The translations under genes were made by a program, and so were the position numbers. Below, one piece after another: positions 1-15,045 of a stretch of 64,000 nucleotides of DNA (the stretch's first letter is position 1; the number at the start of each line of letters is the position of its first letter). Source of the stretch: Brachybacterium equifaecis (lineage in GTDB: Bacteria; Actinomycetota; Actinomycetes; Actinomycetales; Dermabacteraceae). The stretch covers positions 186,001 to 250,000 of the forward strand of contig NZ_JAKNCJ010000002.1 of NCBI RefSeq assembly GCF_023509525.1, written 5' to 3'. The notes under the pieces were generated by a model. The model was not told where the DNA came from, did no database searches, and saw only the letters and a program-made list of their open reading frames with translations.

Positions 1-1074
1 GGCCGTCATCGCGCTCGCGTTGAAGGTCTCGCCGCTCGCGGTGGGGCCGCCGTCGGTGCCGTCGCCGCTGCCGTAGTTGGAGGCCTGGCAGGTCTCCACT
101 GCGCCGCTGGCCGTCCCGCCCTGGTCGGTGGCCGCAGCCGAGCCGCCCGAGGAGCTGGACGAGCTGGACGAGCCCGATCCCGACGAGCCCGAAGAGCCGG
201 AGCTCGCGGCGGTGCTGGGAGCGGCGGCGACGGTCGCGGCCGGCTTCGGCTTCGTGCCCTCGAGGATCACGCGGCCGACGGGCTCGGCGGTCACGGTCTC
301 GGAGACGACCTCGGTGCCGGTCACCTGCCCGTCCACGACCGTGTCCTTGACGACCTTCTCCTTGGTGCCGACCTTGCCCTCGCTCTTGACCTCGGTGGAG
401 CCGACGGTGAGGGTGTCGGTCTTCTCCGTGGTGGTCGTGAAGGGCAGCTCCTCGACCTCCTTGCGCTCGTTCTCGCGCAGGCGGTGCACGGTGATCGTCA
501 TGCCGTCGGTGAGGACGGTGTCGCGGCCCGGATCGGCGACGTCGCCGTCCTGGATGTCCTGCAGCACGCTGGTCATCGCCTCGCCCACGGTGCGGGAGTG
601 GACGTCGAAGGTGGCCTGGCCGTACTGCCCGATGAAGGTGACGGTCTTGAGCGTGGAGACCTCGACCGTGGTGCCCTCGGAGGAGAGCTCCGTGGACGGA
701 TCCGGGGTGATGATGGCCTGGTCGGCGCGGTAGTCGACCTGCTCGAGCGCGTCGGCAACGGTGCCGCCGGGGGTGAGCACAGTCTGCTCGACGCCGTCCA
801 CCAGCACGGTCACGAGGTTCTGCTGGACCACGGAGATGTCGATCCCGTCGGTCACCGGGGTGTCGAGGGCGGGGGTGACGAGATCGGTCGCGCGGACCTT
901 CACACCCTGCGCGTCCAGCAGATCGCCGACGGTGGGGCTGAAGGTGCGCACCGTGGAGGTCGCGCCGTAGACGCTGACGTCGGCCTCGTTGGAGACCGCC
1001 CAGGCCGTCCCGCCGCCGCCCACGGCGAGCACTCCTGCCGCTGCCGCCGAGATGATCCACGGGGTCTTCTTCAT
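1..1074 (-). CDS. DUF348/G5/RlpA-like cell-wall protein (3' partial)
   Basis: Secreted or anchored cell-wall protein; 358 residues are visible and the C-terminus lies off the left edge. A short basic N-terminus (MKKTPW) is followed by a hydrophobic segment at about residues 6-24, then repeated DUF348-like modules to about 195, a G5 module at about 200-270 (starting near NERKEVEELPF), a Ser/Gly-rich linker, and at about 330 the start of a double-psi beta-barrel of RlpA type (ASNYGSGDGT, TASGETFNASAMTA). DUF348-G5 proteins bind or remodel peptidoglycan and are often resuscitation-promoting factors. Here the catalytic end looks RlpA/3D-like rather than Rpf lysozyme-like, but it is truncated. The start is the ATG at 1074; no strong ribosome binding site is seen. 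It lies downstream of the rpoBC terminator, so it probably has its own promoter. Confidence 0.8.
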   Translation of the reverse strand, partial: MKKTPWIISAAAAGVLAVGGGGTAWAVSNEADVSVYGATSTVRTFSPTVGDLLDAQGVKVRATDLVTPALDTPVTDGIDISVVQQNLVTVLVDGVEQTVLTPGGTVADALEQVDYRADQAIITPDPSTELSSEGTTVEVSTLKTVTFIGQYGQATFDVHSRTVGEAMTSVLQDIQDGDVADPGRDTVLTDGMTITVHRLRENERKEVEELPFTTTTEKTDTLTVGSTEVKSEGKVGTKEKVVKDTVVDGQVTGTEVVSETVTAEPVGRVILEGTKPKPAATVAAAPSTAASSGSSGSSGSGSSSSSSSSGGSAAATDQGGTASGAVETCQASNYGSGDGTDGGPTASGETFNASAMTA

Positions 1075-1342
1075 CGCACGCACCTGTTCTGCTCCGGATT
1101 CTGGTCGTTCACGCGCCCCGCTCCCCCGCCTCCCGGGAAGGCCGCGCCGTTCGCGGCGGGGAGGAGGCGTGCGCTCGAGGACCTCGAGCGCGCAGCAGGG
1201 CTGATCCCATCCTCTCCGGCCGCCGCGCAGGGGTGAAGGGGTCCCGCGCAGGCTTGAGCGGGCCTGGTGGGATTTTTTGCCCTCCCGTGACCATCCCCGT
1301 TGCGGGGGTCACTCCCCCGCCCCGGGCCGGTGCGGATCGGCC

Positions 1343-1434
1343 CGGGAACGCCGGACGGGCCGGTCCCGGAACACCGGACGGGCCGGGTCGGGAACGTCCG
1401 ACCGACCGAGCCGGGAACGCCGGACGGGCCGGCC
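1343..1434. repeat. Tandem repeat, 4 x 23 bp
   Basis: Four head-to-tail 23-bp units begin at 1343, 1366, 1389 and 1412. Each starts CGGGAAC or CCGGAAC; units 1, 2 and 4 share the core CCGGACGGGCCGG, and unit 3 is diverged. The last unit also supplies the left arm of the rpoC terminator hairpin, so the array may have grown by duplication of a terminator half. Confidence 0.85.
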
Positions 1435-1458
1435 CTCCGCGAGGAGGACCGGCCCGTC
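1423..1458 (-). terminator. rpoC terminator hairpin
   Basis: Two 16-nt arms (GACGGGCCGG... and ...CCGGCCCGTC) pair with one mismatch around a GCGA loop, 18 nt beyond the rpoC stop codon. There is no long U tract, as is usual for stem-only terminators in high-GC actinobacteria. It probably ends the rpoB-rpoC transcript. Confidence 0.75.
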
Positions 1459-1476
1459 AGCGCCGCAGGGGCGAGG

Positions 1477-5364
<3,888 letters not shown>

Positions 5365-5420
5365 AGATGTCCTTCTCTCGAAACGTGGAATCAGGGGTCT
5401 GATGGATCAGGGGCTGAGGC

Positions 5421-5455
5421 GGGGGCGGGCTCGCGCGCGGGGGCGGCCCGCCCCC
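5421..5455. other. Hairpin in the rpoB-rpoC spacer
   Basis: Perfect 10-bp arms (GGGGGCGGGC and GCCCGCCCCC) flank a 15-nt loop in the 98-nt gap between rpoB and rpoC. It could be a partial attenuator, an RNase processing site, or simply a stable structure protecting the upstream message. There is no U tract, so full termination is unlikely. Confidence 0.6.
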
Positions 5456-5462
5456 GGATCCG

Positions 5463-8951
<3,489 letters not shown>

Positions 8952-9361
8952 GGGTGGTCCTTCCACAGGCCGGTGACAGTGGACCGCGAAGCACATCATC
9001 GCCAGCATCCGGGGTGGTCCCGAGCGCTCCCCCGGCGCCGGCCGTGCGCACCGGGAAGCGGCGAGCGGACGGGCGGCGGAGGCTGAACTGCGATGACGGC
9101 ACAGCGCAAAGAATGAGCATACGCGAAATCGCGGATGGACGCAACGGCGCAGGCGAGCGCCGGGGGTCCATCCGCGTCGGCCACCATATGCCTGGCGCGG
9201 AAGGCGGAGCCTCCTGCCTCGTTGTCGGGCCGCCGCAGGGGCGTGCCGGCCGCGCCGGGGCGGGCCGGGCTCCGGCCGACGGTCCCGCACGGGGCGGGAT
9301 CTGCGCAGCGCCCGGAGGCGGCGGCGTCGGCGGAGCGGTCGACAGGAACAGCTCACGTTCG
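8952..9361 (-). promoter_or_regulatory. Long 5' leader of rpoB
   Basis: If the promoter at 9368-9396 is used, rpoB has an untranslated leader of about 410 nt. It is very GC-rich with many short inverted repeats, and no known riboswitch was recognised. The 607-nt gap between rpoB and rplL contains no credible gene. Confidence 0.45.
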
Positions 9362-9367
9362 AGGACC

Positions 9368-9396
9368 AATATGGCCGGTGCTCCCCCCGGAGTCAA
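9368..9396 (-). promoter_or_regulatory. rpoB promoter (sigma70-type)
   Basis: On the minus strand TTGACT (9396-9391) is followed after 17 nt by CATATT (9373-9368). This is a near-consensus housekeeping promoter, placed between the rplL terminator and rpoB. Initiation is expected near 9361. It would uncouple rpoBC from rplJL. Confidence 0.7.
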
Positions 9397-9488
9397 GCAG
9401 GCGCGCTCAGCGGCACCCGGGTCTGCGTGCGCAGCGCCGCCCGGCGTGGCGCCAGTACTGGCATGATCCCGAGCCGCCCGAAATGCAG

Positions 9489-9521
9489 AAGGGCCGCCCC
9501 GCGCGATGCGGGACGGCCCTT
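9489..9521 (-). terminator. rplL terminator
   Basis: Fourteen-nt arms (AAGGGCCGCCCCGC against its complement, one mismatch) around a GCGAT loop, 38 nt beyond the rplL stop, with a short T-containing stretch after the stem on the minus strand. It should end the rplJ-rplL transcript. Confidence 0.75.
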
Positions 9522-9558
9522 CGAGGCGATCAGTGCGCCGCCGGGGGCGGCGCGAGGA

Positions 9559-9945
9559 TCACTTGACGGAGACGGTGGCGCCAGCGCCCTCGAGCTGCTC
9601 CTTGGCCTTGTCGGCGGAAGCCTTGTCGGTCTTCTCCACGACAGCCTTGGGAGCGCCGTCGACCAGGTCCTTGGCCTCCTTCAGGCCGAGACCGGTCAGA
9701 GCGCGCACCTCCTTGATGACGGCGATCTTGGCGGAGCCGACCGACTCGAGGATGACGTCGAACTCCGACTGCTCCTCCTCAGCGGCAGCCTCGCCGCCCG
9801 CAGCGCCACCGGCAGCGGCGACAGCGACGGGAGCAGCAGCGGTGACGTCGAAGACCTCTTCGAACTCCTTCACGAAGTCCGAGAGCTCGATGAGCGTCAT
9901 CTCCTTGAAAGCCTCGATGAGCTCGTCCTTGGTGAGCTTAGCCAT
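9559..9945 (-). CDS. rplL: 50S ribosomal protein bL12 (L7/L12)
   Basis: Stalk protein of the large ribosomal subunit that recruits translation factors; 128 residues. The N-terminal dimerisation helix ([13 protein letters not shown]) is joined by an Ala/Gly-rich flexible hinge at about residues 36-55 to the C-terminal factor-binding domain, with the signature [17 protein letters not shown]. The start is ATG at 9945 with GAAGGGA upstream; the frame is open further but the family begins here. It forms the rplJL pair with the next gene, 156 nt apart. Confidence 0.98.
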   Translation of the reverse strand: MAKLTKDELIEAFKEMTLIELSDFVKEFEEVFDVTAAAPVAVAAAGGAAGGEAAAEEEQSEFDVILESVGSAKIAVIKEVRALTGLGLKEAKDLVDGAPKAVVEKTDKASADKAKEQLEGAGATVSVK

Positions 9946-10101
9946 GATGGCAGTCCCTTCTGTTGTCGGGGCCCAGAGCCCCGTCCGTGTGTGTGCGGCG
10001 CTCTCGCGCCTGGTCAAGCCCCGTTCCGCACTGGGCGGCGGTCCGGGAGATCAGCGCTGACGCGCTGGATGCGCTCCTGCAGAACGCGCGAGCCCGAAGG
10101 C

Positions 10102-10617
10102 TCAGGCGTCCTGCTTCGCGCGCAGCGCGTCCACGGTGCGCGCTGCCTTCGACAGCGGCGCCTGGAGCACAGCGGCGGCCTTGGAGAGGGAGCCCTTCAT
10201 GGCACCCGCTGCCTTGGCCAGCAGGACCTCGCGGGACTCGAGGTCCGCGAGCTTCTTGACGTCGTCCTCCGTGAGGGCCTTGCCCTCGAAGAAGCCGGAC
10301 TTGACGACGAGCTTGTCGTTCGCCTTGGCGAAGTCACGCAGAGCCTTGGCCGGTCCGACCGGCTCGCCCTTGATGAAGGCGATGGCGGTGGGACCCGCCA
10401 GCTTGCCCTCGAACGCATCGATGCCGGCCTCACGGGCGGCGATCTCGGTCAGCGTGTTCTTCACCACGGCGTAGGTGGTGTCGGTTCCCAGTGCGCGGCG
10501 CAGCTCCTTGAGCTGCTGCACGGAGAGACCGCGGTACTCGGTGAGAACGGCGGCGTCGGACTCGCGGAACAGGTCCGTGAGCTCGGCGACGGCGGTCACC
10601 TTCTCGGAGTTCGCCAT
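10102..10617 (-). CDS. rplJ: 50S ribosomal protein uL10
   Basis: Base of the ribosomal stalk, binding 23S rRNA and the bL12 dimers; 171 residues from ATG at 10617, which has a strong GGAAGGAGG site. The conserved N-terminal part ([19 protein letters not shown], then YAVVKNTL) and the C-terminal helix that carries bL12 are present. It is first in the rplJ-rplL operon, behind a promoter and a leader containing an intrinsic terminator, which suggests control of stalk protein synthesis at the mRNA level. Confidence 0.98.
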   Translation of the reverse strand: MANSEKVTAVAELTDLFRESDAAVLTEYRGLSVQQLKELRRALGTDTTYAVVKNTLTEIAAREAGIDAFEGKLAGPTAIAFIKGEPVGPAKALRDFAKANDKLVVKSGFFEGKALTEDDVKKLADLESREVLLAKAAGAMKGSLSKAAAVLQAPLSKAARTVDALRAKQDA

Positions 10618-10863
10618 GGCCCTCCTTCCAGAGGTCTCGCGCCGTCGGCGTGAAGCATGCCCTCGCGGCATGGCCCCTCCGCAGGAGGGCAAAGGAAAAG
10701 CCTCGACACGCAGGGTGTCGAGGCTTCAGGCCGCAGTCCTCCGCGCCCGGCGCGAGCCGGCGGGGATCATGCAGCGATCTGTTCGTCACCTGCGCAGGCC
10801 ATCCCGTGAGGGAGTGCTTCGGTCGCACCCGGTGGCGGGCACAACGACCGGCGGTCTTCGGTA
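10618..10863 (-). promoter_or_regulatory. rplJ leader (L10-leader type)
   Basis: The roughly 246-nt leader runs from the predicted start near 10863 to the rplJ ATG. It contains a strong hairpin with a U-rich tail (10691-10726) and then, nearer the gene, further small inverted repeats (CCTCCTGCGGAGG; GCATGCC...GGCATGC). Position and architecture fit the ribosomal protein L10 autoregulatory leader class. I infer the class from location, not from a model match. Confidence 0.55.
10691..10726 (-). terminator. Attenuator hairpin in the rplJ leader
   Basis: On the minus strand 12-nt perfect arms (AAGCCTCGACAC and GTGTCGAGGCTT) around a 5-nt loop are followed directly by TTCCTTT. This is the only textbook U-tailed intrinsic terminator in the window, and it lies inside the transcribed leader, about 80 nt before rplJ. 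Read-through rather than stop must therefore be the regulated outcome. Confidence 0.75.
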
Positions 10864-10869
10864 CCAGCG

Positions 10870-10898
10870 ACTCTAACGGGCCCCTCCCCTGGAGGCAA
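10870..10898 (-). promoter_or_regulatory. rplJ promoter
   Basis: TTGCCT (10898-10893), 17 nt, TAGAGT (10875-10870) on the minus strand; the predicted start is near 10863. It is well placed for the rplJL leader transcript. Confidence 0.65.
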
Positions 10899-10986
10899 TC
10901 CGAACCGGTGATGCCTGGCTCACAGCGCTCGTCATCGTCCCGCGTCGTGAGGCGGCGCGAGGGTCGGCGCCGGAGCGCGGCGCGCG

Positions 10987-11022
10987 GGCCAGGGCCAGGG
11001 CCAGGGCCAGGGCCAGGGCCAG
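10987..11022. repeat. Hexamer repeat (GGCCAG)6
   Basis: Six perfect tandem copies of GGCCAG lie in the divergent region between rplJ and adhE, about 90 nt upstream of the rplJ promoter and 480 nt upstream of adhE. Such runs slip easily, so copy number may vary between strains. No coding frame depends on it. The rest of 10899-11332 shows nothing I can name. Confidence 0.9.
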
Positions 11023-11332
11023 GGGAGCCTGTCAGGCAGGAGGGCTCCGCGGGGACCTTGGTCCGCGCTCAGCGCGGCGCGGCCGCCGCCGACCCTTCTC
11101 GCCCTCGCGCCGGGGACGATCGTCCTGCCGCTCCCCGAGGCCGGCTCCCTCCGGCTGCGGAGGGCCCGCGCGCCGACACGGCCGCTCGCCCCCGGCCCGC
11201 CTCTCTCCCAGTGTCCATCCCACCATCGAATGCGCTGGCCAGGAGCGTCGGAGGTCCCGCGAACAGTCGGAGCGGCGGCACCGATCGCCTCTCGCAGCCG
11301 CCCCGGCACCCCGTGCAAGGGGCTTCTCGTAT

Positions 11333-11377
11333 GTACTGCCCTTTCGTGTCACATACCGATGCGTACTGCACGGCAGT
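11333..11377 (+). promoter_or_regulatory. Candidate adhE operator motifs
   Basis: GTACTGC occurs twice exactly 30 bp apart (11333 and 11363), and the second copy is part of an inverted repeat ACTGC-N3-GCAGT (11365-11377). The site is about 130-170 nt before the adhE start. No known Rex, CRP or FNR consensus fits well. Assignment to a regulator is not possible from sequence alone. Confidence 0.3.
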
Positions 11378-11505
11378 CGATTGGAGGCCCGGCGTGCACG
11401 CGCGGCCCGAGGATGCCTACGGTCGATGCGACGGGCAGCGAAGACCCGTCGGACGCGACAGGGCCCGACCCCGGACCCGCCGTCCTGATCGAGGAGATCG
11501 CCTCC

Positions 11506-14232
11506 ATGGCATCCGACGCCACCACCCCATCACCCATCGAGCAGAACGTCGCCGCTATCGACGTCCTGGCGCAGCGCGCCGCCGCCGCCCTGAAGGCGTT
11601 CGACGCCTTCGAGCAGGAGCCCATCACCGCCATCGTCCATGCAATGGCGCTCGCAGGCACCGATCAGCACATGCCGCTCGCGCGCCTCGCCGTGGAGGAG
11701 ACCGGCCGCGGGCTCTTCGAGGACAAGTGCGTCAAGAACCTGTTCTCCACCGAGTACATCTGGAACTCCATCAAGTACGACCGCACGGTGGGCGTCATCT
11801 CCGAAGACACCCAGCGCGGAATCGTCGAGATCGCCGAGCCCGTAGGCGTGGTCGCCGGCGTCACCCCGGTCACGAACCCCACCTCCACGGTCATGTTCAA
11901 GTGCCTGATCGCGATCATGACCCGCAACCCGATCATCTTCGCCTTCCACCCGAGCGCCCAGCGGTGCTCTGCGGCAGCGGCGCAGGTCATGTACGACGCG
12001 GCCGTCGGCGCGGGGGCGCCCGAGCACTGCATCCAGTGGATCTCGGAGCCGTCCGTGGAGAAGACCGACGCGCTGCTGAATCACCCTTCGATCGCCCTCA
12101 CGCTCGCGACCGGCGGCTCGGGAATGGTGCGAGCGGCCTACTCGACGGGCAAGCCGGCCCTGGGCGTCGGTCCCGGCAATGTGCCGGTGTACATCCATCG
12201 CTCGGCGAAGATCGCGCGCACCGTCAACGACCTCCTGCTGTCCAAGACCTTCGACAACGGGATGATCTGCGCCTCCGAGCAGACCCTGCTCATCGACGAG
12301 GAGATCGCCGATGCGGTCCTCGCGGAATTCGTCCGCATGGGCGCCCACCTCCTCGACGAGGCCGAGCGCGCGCAGCTCGAGGCGTTCATGGTCTCCGAGA
12401 CCGGCGGAATCTCCGCCGCCGTCGTCGGCCAGAGCGCCGCGGCGATCGCCGCGGGCGCGGGCCTGTCGGTCCCCGAGGGGACCAAGCTGCTGCTGGTCCC
12501 GATGGACGGGGTCGGCGAGGAGCACCCGTTCTCCCGCGAGAAGCTGTGCCCGGTGCTCGGCGTGAAGCGGGTCTCCGGCCAAGAGGAGGGGTTCGCCCTG
12601 TCCGAGGCGATGCTCGAGTTCGGCGGACTCGGCCACACCGCCGTCGTCCACGCTGAGGATTCCCAGGTGGAGCGCGAGTTCGGGCTGCGGATGAAGGCCT
12701 GCCGCATCATCGCCAACTCCCCCAGCTCCCTCGGCGGCATCGGCGACGTCTACAACGGCCTCATGCCCTCCCTCACGCTGGGCTGCGGCTCCTACGGCCA
12801 CAACTCCGTCTCCCGCAACGTCAGCGCGGTGGACCTCATCAACGTCAAGCGGATCGCGGAGAGGCGTTCGAACATGCAGTGGTTCAAGGTTCCGGAGAAG
12901 ACCTACTTCGAGCGCTACTCGGTGCAGTACCTGCAGAAGATGCCGGCGGTGGAGCGGGTCTTCATCGTCACCGACCCCGGCATGGTGCAGTTCGGCTACG
13001 CCGACATCCTCATCCAGCACCTCAAGCAGCGGCGGAATGAGGTGGCCTGGACGCTCTTCTCCGATGTGGAGCCGAACCCCACCTCCACCACCGTGTTCAA
13101 GGGCGCCGCCCTGATGCGCGAGTTCCGGCCCGACTGCATCATCGCGCTGGGCGGCGGATCGGCGATGGACGCCGCGAAGGGCATGTGGCTGTTCTACGAG
13201 GAGCCCGAGGCGAGCTACTTCGGCATGAAGCAGAAGTTCATGGACATCCGCAAGCGCACCTACCGCTTCCCCAAGCTCGGGAAGAAGGCGCAGTTCGTCG
13301 CGATCCCGACCACCTCGGGCACCGGGTCGGAGTGCACGCCCTTCGCCGTCATCACCGATGCGGAGACCCACGTGAAGTACCCGCTCGCGGACTACGCGCT
13401 CACCCCGAGCGTCGCGATCGTGGACGCGCAGTTCGTCGACACGGTGCCGCGGCGCACCGCGGCCGACTCGGGGATGGATGCGCTGACCCACTGCATCGAG
13501 TCCTACGTCTCGGTGATGGCCAGCGACTACACCCGCGGCCTCTCGCTGCGGGCCGGCCAGCTCATCCTGGAGAACCTGCGCGCCGCCGTCCTGGAGGACG
13601 ATATGGAGGCGAAGGAGAAGATGCACAACGCCTCCGCGATGGCCGGCATGGCGTTCGCCAATGCGTTCCTGGGGATCGTGCACTCGCTCTCGCACAAGTG
13701 CGGGGCCGAGTTCGGCCTGGCGCACGGGCGCGCCAACGCGATCTTCCTGCCGAAGGTCATCCGCTACAACGCGACCCGTCCGTTCAAGCACGCGATCTTC
13801 CCGAAGTACGAGTCCTTCCGGGCCGACGAGGACCTCGCCGAGTTCGCGCGCTTCGTGGGGCTGCCTGCCGGCAGCACCGAGGAGGGCGTGCAGTCCCTGA
13901 TCGACGCGGTCACCTCGCTCGCCGAGGACCTCGGCATCGAGATGAGCCTGAAGGCCAACGGGGCGACCCGCGAGCACCTGGACCGCGTGATCGACGACCT
14001 CGCCTACCGGGCGTTCGAGGATCAGTGCACCCCGGCCAATCCGCGCCAGCCTCTCGTGGCGGACCTGAAGCGCCTGATCCTGGACGCCTTCGAGGGCGAG
14101 GTCGGCTTCACCGGGGCGCACGGGGAGGATCCGTCGCCCGCGACCGAGACCGACACCGAGGAGAGCGGCGACACCGCCGAGCTCGTCGATCCCGTGGACC
14201 CGGAAGCCGAGCGCGAGGAGGGCAAAGCCTGA
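11506..14232 (+). CDS. adhE: Bifunctional aldehyde/alcohol dehydrogenase
   Basis: Converts acetyl-CoA through acetaldehyde to ethanol with NADH, a fermentative redox outlet; 908 residues. The N-terminal half (about 15-450) is a CoA-acylating aldehyde dehydrogenase with the catalytic cysteine near 255 in NGMICASEQ. The C-terminal half (about 455-870) is an iron-dependent alcohol dehydrogenase with GGGSAMDAAKG near 550 and metal histidines around 725-740 (HSLSHKCG and GLAHGRANA). An acidic tail of about 40 residues follows the last domain. The start ATG at 11506 has GAGGAG nine nt upstream; the frame is open to 11230 but that part looks non-coding. It is transcribed against its ribosomal neighbours, splitting rplKA from rplJL. 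Confidence 0.95.
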   Translation: MASDATTPSPIEQNVAAIDVLAQRAAAALKAFDAFEQEPITAIVHAMALAGTDQHMPLARLAVEETGRGLFEDKCVKNLFSTEYIWNSIKYDRTVGVISEDTQRGIVEIAEPVGVVAGVTPVTNPTSTVMFKCLIAIMTRNPIIFAFHPSAQRCSAAAAQVMYDAAVGAGAPEHCIQWISEPSVEKTDALLNHPSIALTLATGGSGMVRAAYSTGKPALGVGPGNVPVYIHRSAKIARTVNDLLLSKTFDNGMICASEQTLLIDEEIADAVLAEFVRMGAHLLDEAERAQLEAFMVSETGGISAAVVGQSAAAIAAGAGLSVPEGTKLLLVPMDGVGEEHPFSREKLCPVLGVKRVSGQEEGFALSEAMLEFGGLGHTAVVHAEDSQVEREFGLRMKACRIIANSPSSLGGIGDVYNGLMPSLTLGCGSYGHNSVSRNVSAVDLINVKRIAERRSNMQWFKVPEKTYFERYSVQYLQKMPAVERVFIVTDPGMVQFGYADILIQHLKQRRNEVAWTLFSDVEPNPTSTTVFKGAALMREFRPDCIIALGGGSAMDAAKGMWLFYEEPEASYFGMKQKFMDIRKRTYRFPKLGKKAQFVAIPTTSGTGSECTPFAVITDAETHVKYPLADYALTPSVAIVDAQFVDTVPRRTAADSGMDALTHCIESYVSVMASDYTRGLSLRAGQLILENLRAAVLEDDMEAKEKMHNASAMAGMAFANAFLGIVHSLSHKCGAEFGLAHGRANAIFLPKVIRYNATRPFKHAIFPKYESFRADEDLAEFARFVGLPAGSTEEGVQSLIDAVTSLAEDLGIEMSLKANGATREHLDRVIDDLAYRAFEDQCTPANPRQPLVADLKRLILDAFEGEVGFTGAHGEDPSPATETDTEESGDTAELVDPVDPEAEREEGKA

Positions 14233-14254
14233 GCGGCCCGCCCGTCGGCACAGC

Positions 14255-14292
14255 GCAGCGCCCCGCCCACCGCGAGGTGGACGGGGCGCTGC
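14255..14292. terminator. Bidirectional terminator adhE / rplA
   Basis: Seventeen-nt arms (GCAGCGCCCCGCCCACC against its complement, one mismatch) around GCGA, placed between the convergent stops of adhE and rplA. It probably serves both strands. Confidence 0.75.
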
Positions 14293-14320
14293 GTGCTTCT
14301 CAGCGGGGATCGCGCGAGGC

Positions 14321-15040
14321 TCAGGCCTCGTCGGTGTCCTCGGTGAGGTTGCGGGTGCGGTTCACATCGACCGGGATGCCGGGGCCCATGGTGGTGGACA
14401 CGGTGATCTTAGTGATGTAGCGGCCCTTGGAGGAGGACGGCTTCAGTCGCAGGATCTCCTCGAGAGCGGCGACGTAGTTCTCCGCGAGCTGCTTGTCGTC
14501 GAAGGAGACCTTGCCGATCATGAAGTGCAGGTTCGCCGCACGATCGACGCGGAACTCGATCTTTCCGCCCTTGATGTCGGAGACGGCCTTGGCCGTGTCC
14601 ATCGTGACCGTGCCGGTCTTCGGGTTCGGCATGAGGCCGCGGGGGCCGAGCACGCGGCCCAGACGGCCGACCTTGCCCATGAGGTTCGGCGTGGCGACAG
14701 CCGCGTCGAAGTCGGTCCAGCCGCCCTCGACCTTGGCGATGAGGTCGTCGTCGCCGACCTCGTCGGCGCCGGCCGCGAGAGCGGCCTCAGCCTGCGCGCC
14801 CGTCGCGAAGACGATCACGCGAGCGGTCTTGCCGGTGCCGTGGGGCAGGTTGACGGTGCCGCGCACCATCTGGTCGGCCTGACGGGGATCCACGCCCAGG
14901 CGCATCGCGACCTCGACGGAGGCGTCGAACTTCGCGGGGCTGGTCTTCTGCGCGAGACGGACCGCGTCGAGGGGCGCGTAGAAGCGGCCCTCCTCGATCT
15001 TCGCTGCTGCGTCCTTGTAGGACTTGCTCTTGAATGCCAT
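14321..15040 (-). CDS. rplA: 50S ribosomal protein uL1
   Basis: Ribosomal L1-stalk protein that helps release deacylated tRNA; 239 residues, normal length. The signature region ([18 protein letters not shown]) is intact, as is the N-terminal [20 protein letters not shown]. It follows rplK with a 5-nt gap and shares its transcript. The start is ATG at 15040 with a GGAGGG stretch upstream. Transcription should end at the hairpin shared with adhE. Confidence 0.98.
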   Translation of the reverse strand: MAFKSKSYKDAAAKIEEGRFYAPLDAVRLAQKTSPAKFDASVEVAMRLGVDPRQADQMVRGTVNLPHGTGKTARVIVFATGAQAEAALAAGADEVGDDDLIAKVEGGWTDFDAAVATPNLMGKVGRLGRVLGPRGLMPNPKTGTVTMDTAKAVSDIKGGKIEFRVDRAANLHFMIGKVSFDDKQLAENYVAALEEILRLKPSSSKGRYITKITVSTTMGPGIPVDVNRTRNLTEDTDEA

Positions 15041-15045
15041 GGTGA

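Larger units (their letters stand above)
1075..1476. other. Gap between rpoC and the DUF348/G5 gene
   Basis: This 402-nt stretch holds no credible gene. It contains a four-copy 23-bp tandem repeat and the rpoC terminator hairpin (both listed separately), and a run of six T on the plus strand near 1270. The promoter of the left-hand gene should lie in 1080-1340, but no convincing -35/-10 pair is visible. The c-di-AMP riboswitch often found before rpf genes in this phylum was looked for and not recognised. Confidence 0.6.

Noticed and set aside
1075-1342. c-di-AMP (ydaO-type) riboswitch before the DUF348/G5 gene
   Set aside because: Such riboswitches precede many wall-hydrolase genes in actinobacteria, but I could not find the conserved core segments here.
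8952-9356. An N-terminal extension of RpoB of 135 residues
   Set aside because: The frame is open but the extra residues are low in complexity, and the TTG at 8951 has a strong ribosome binding site and the family's normal start position.
11414-11505. An upstream ATG for adhE adding about 30 residues
   Set aside because: No ribosome binding site precedes it, the extra residues are not family-like, and ATG at 11506 has GAGGAG at good spacing.
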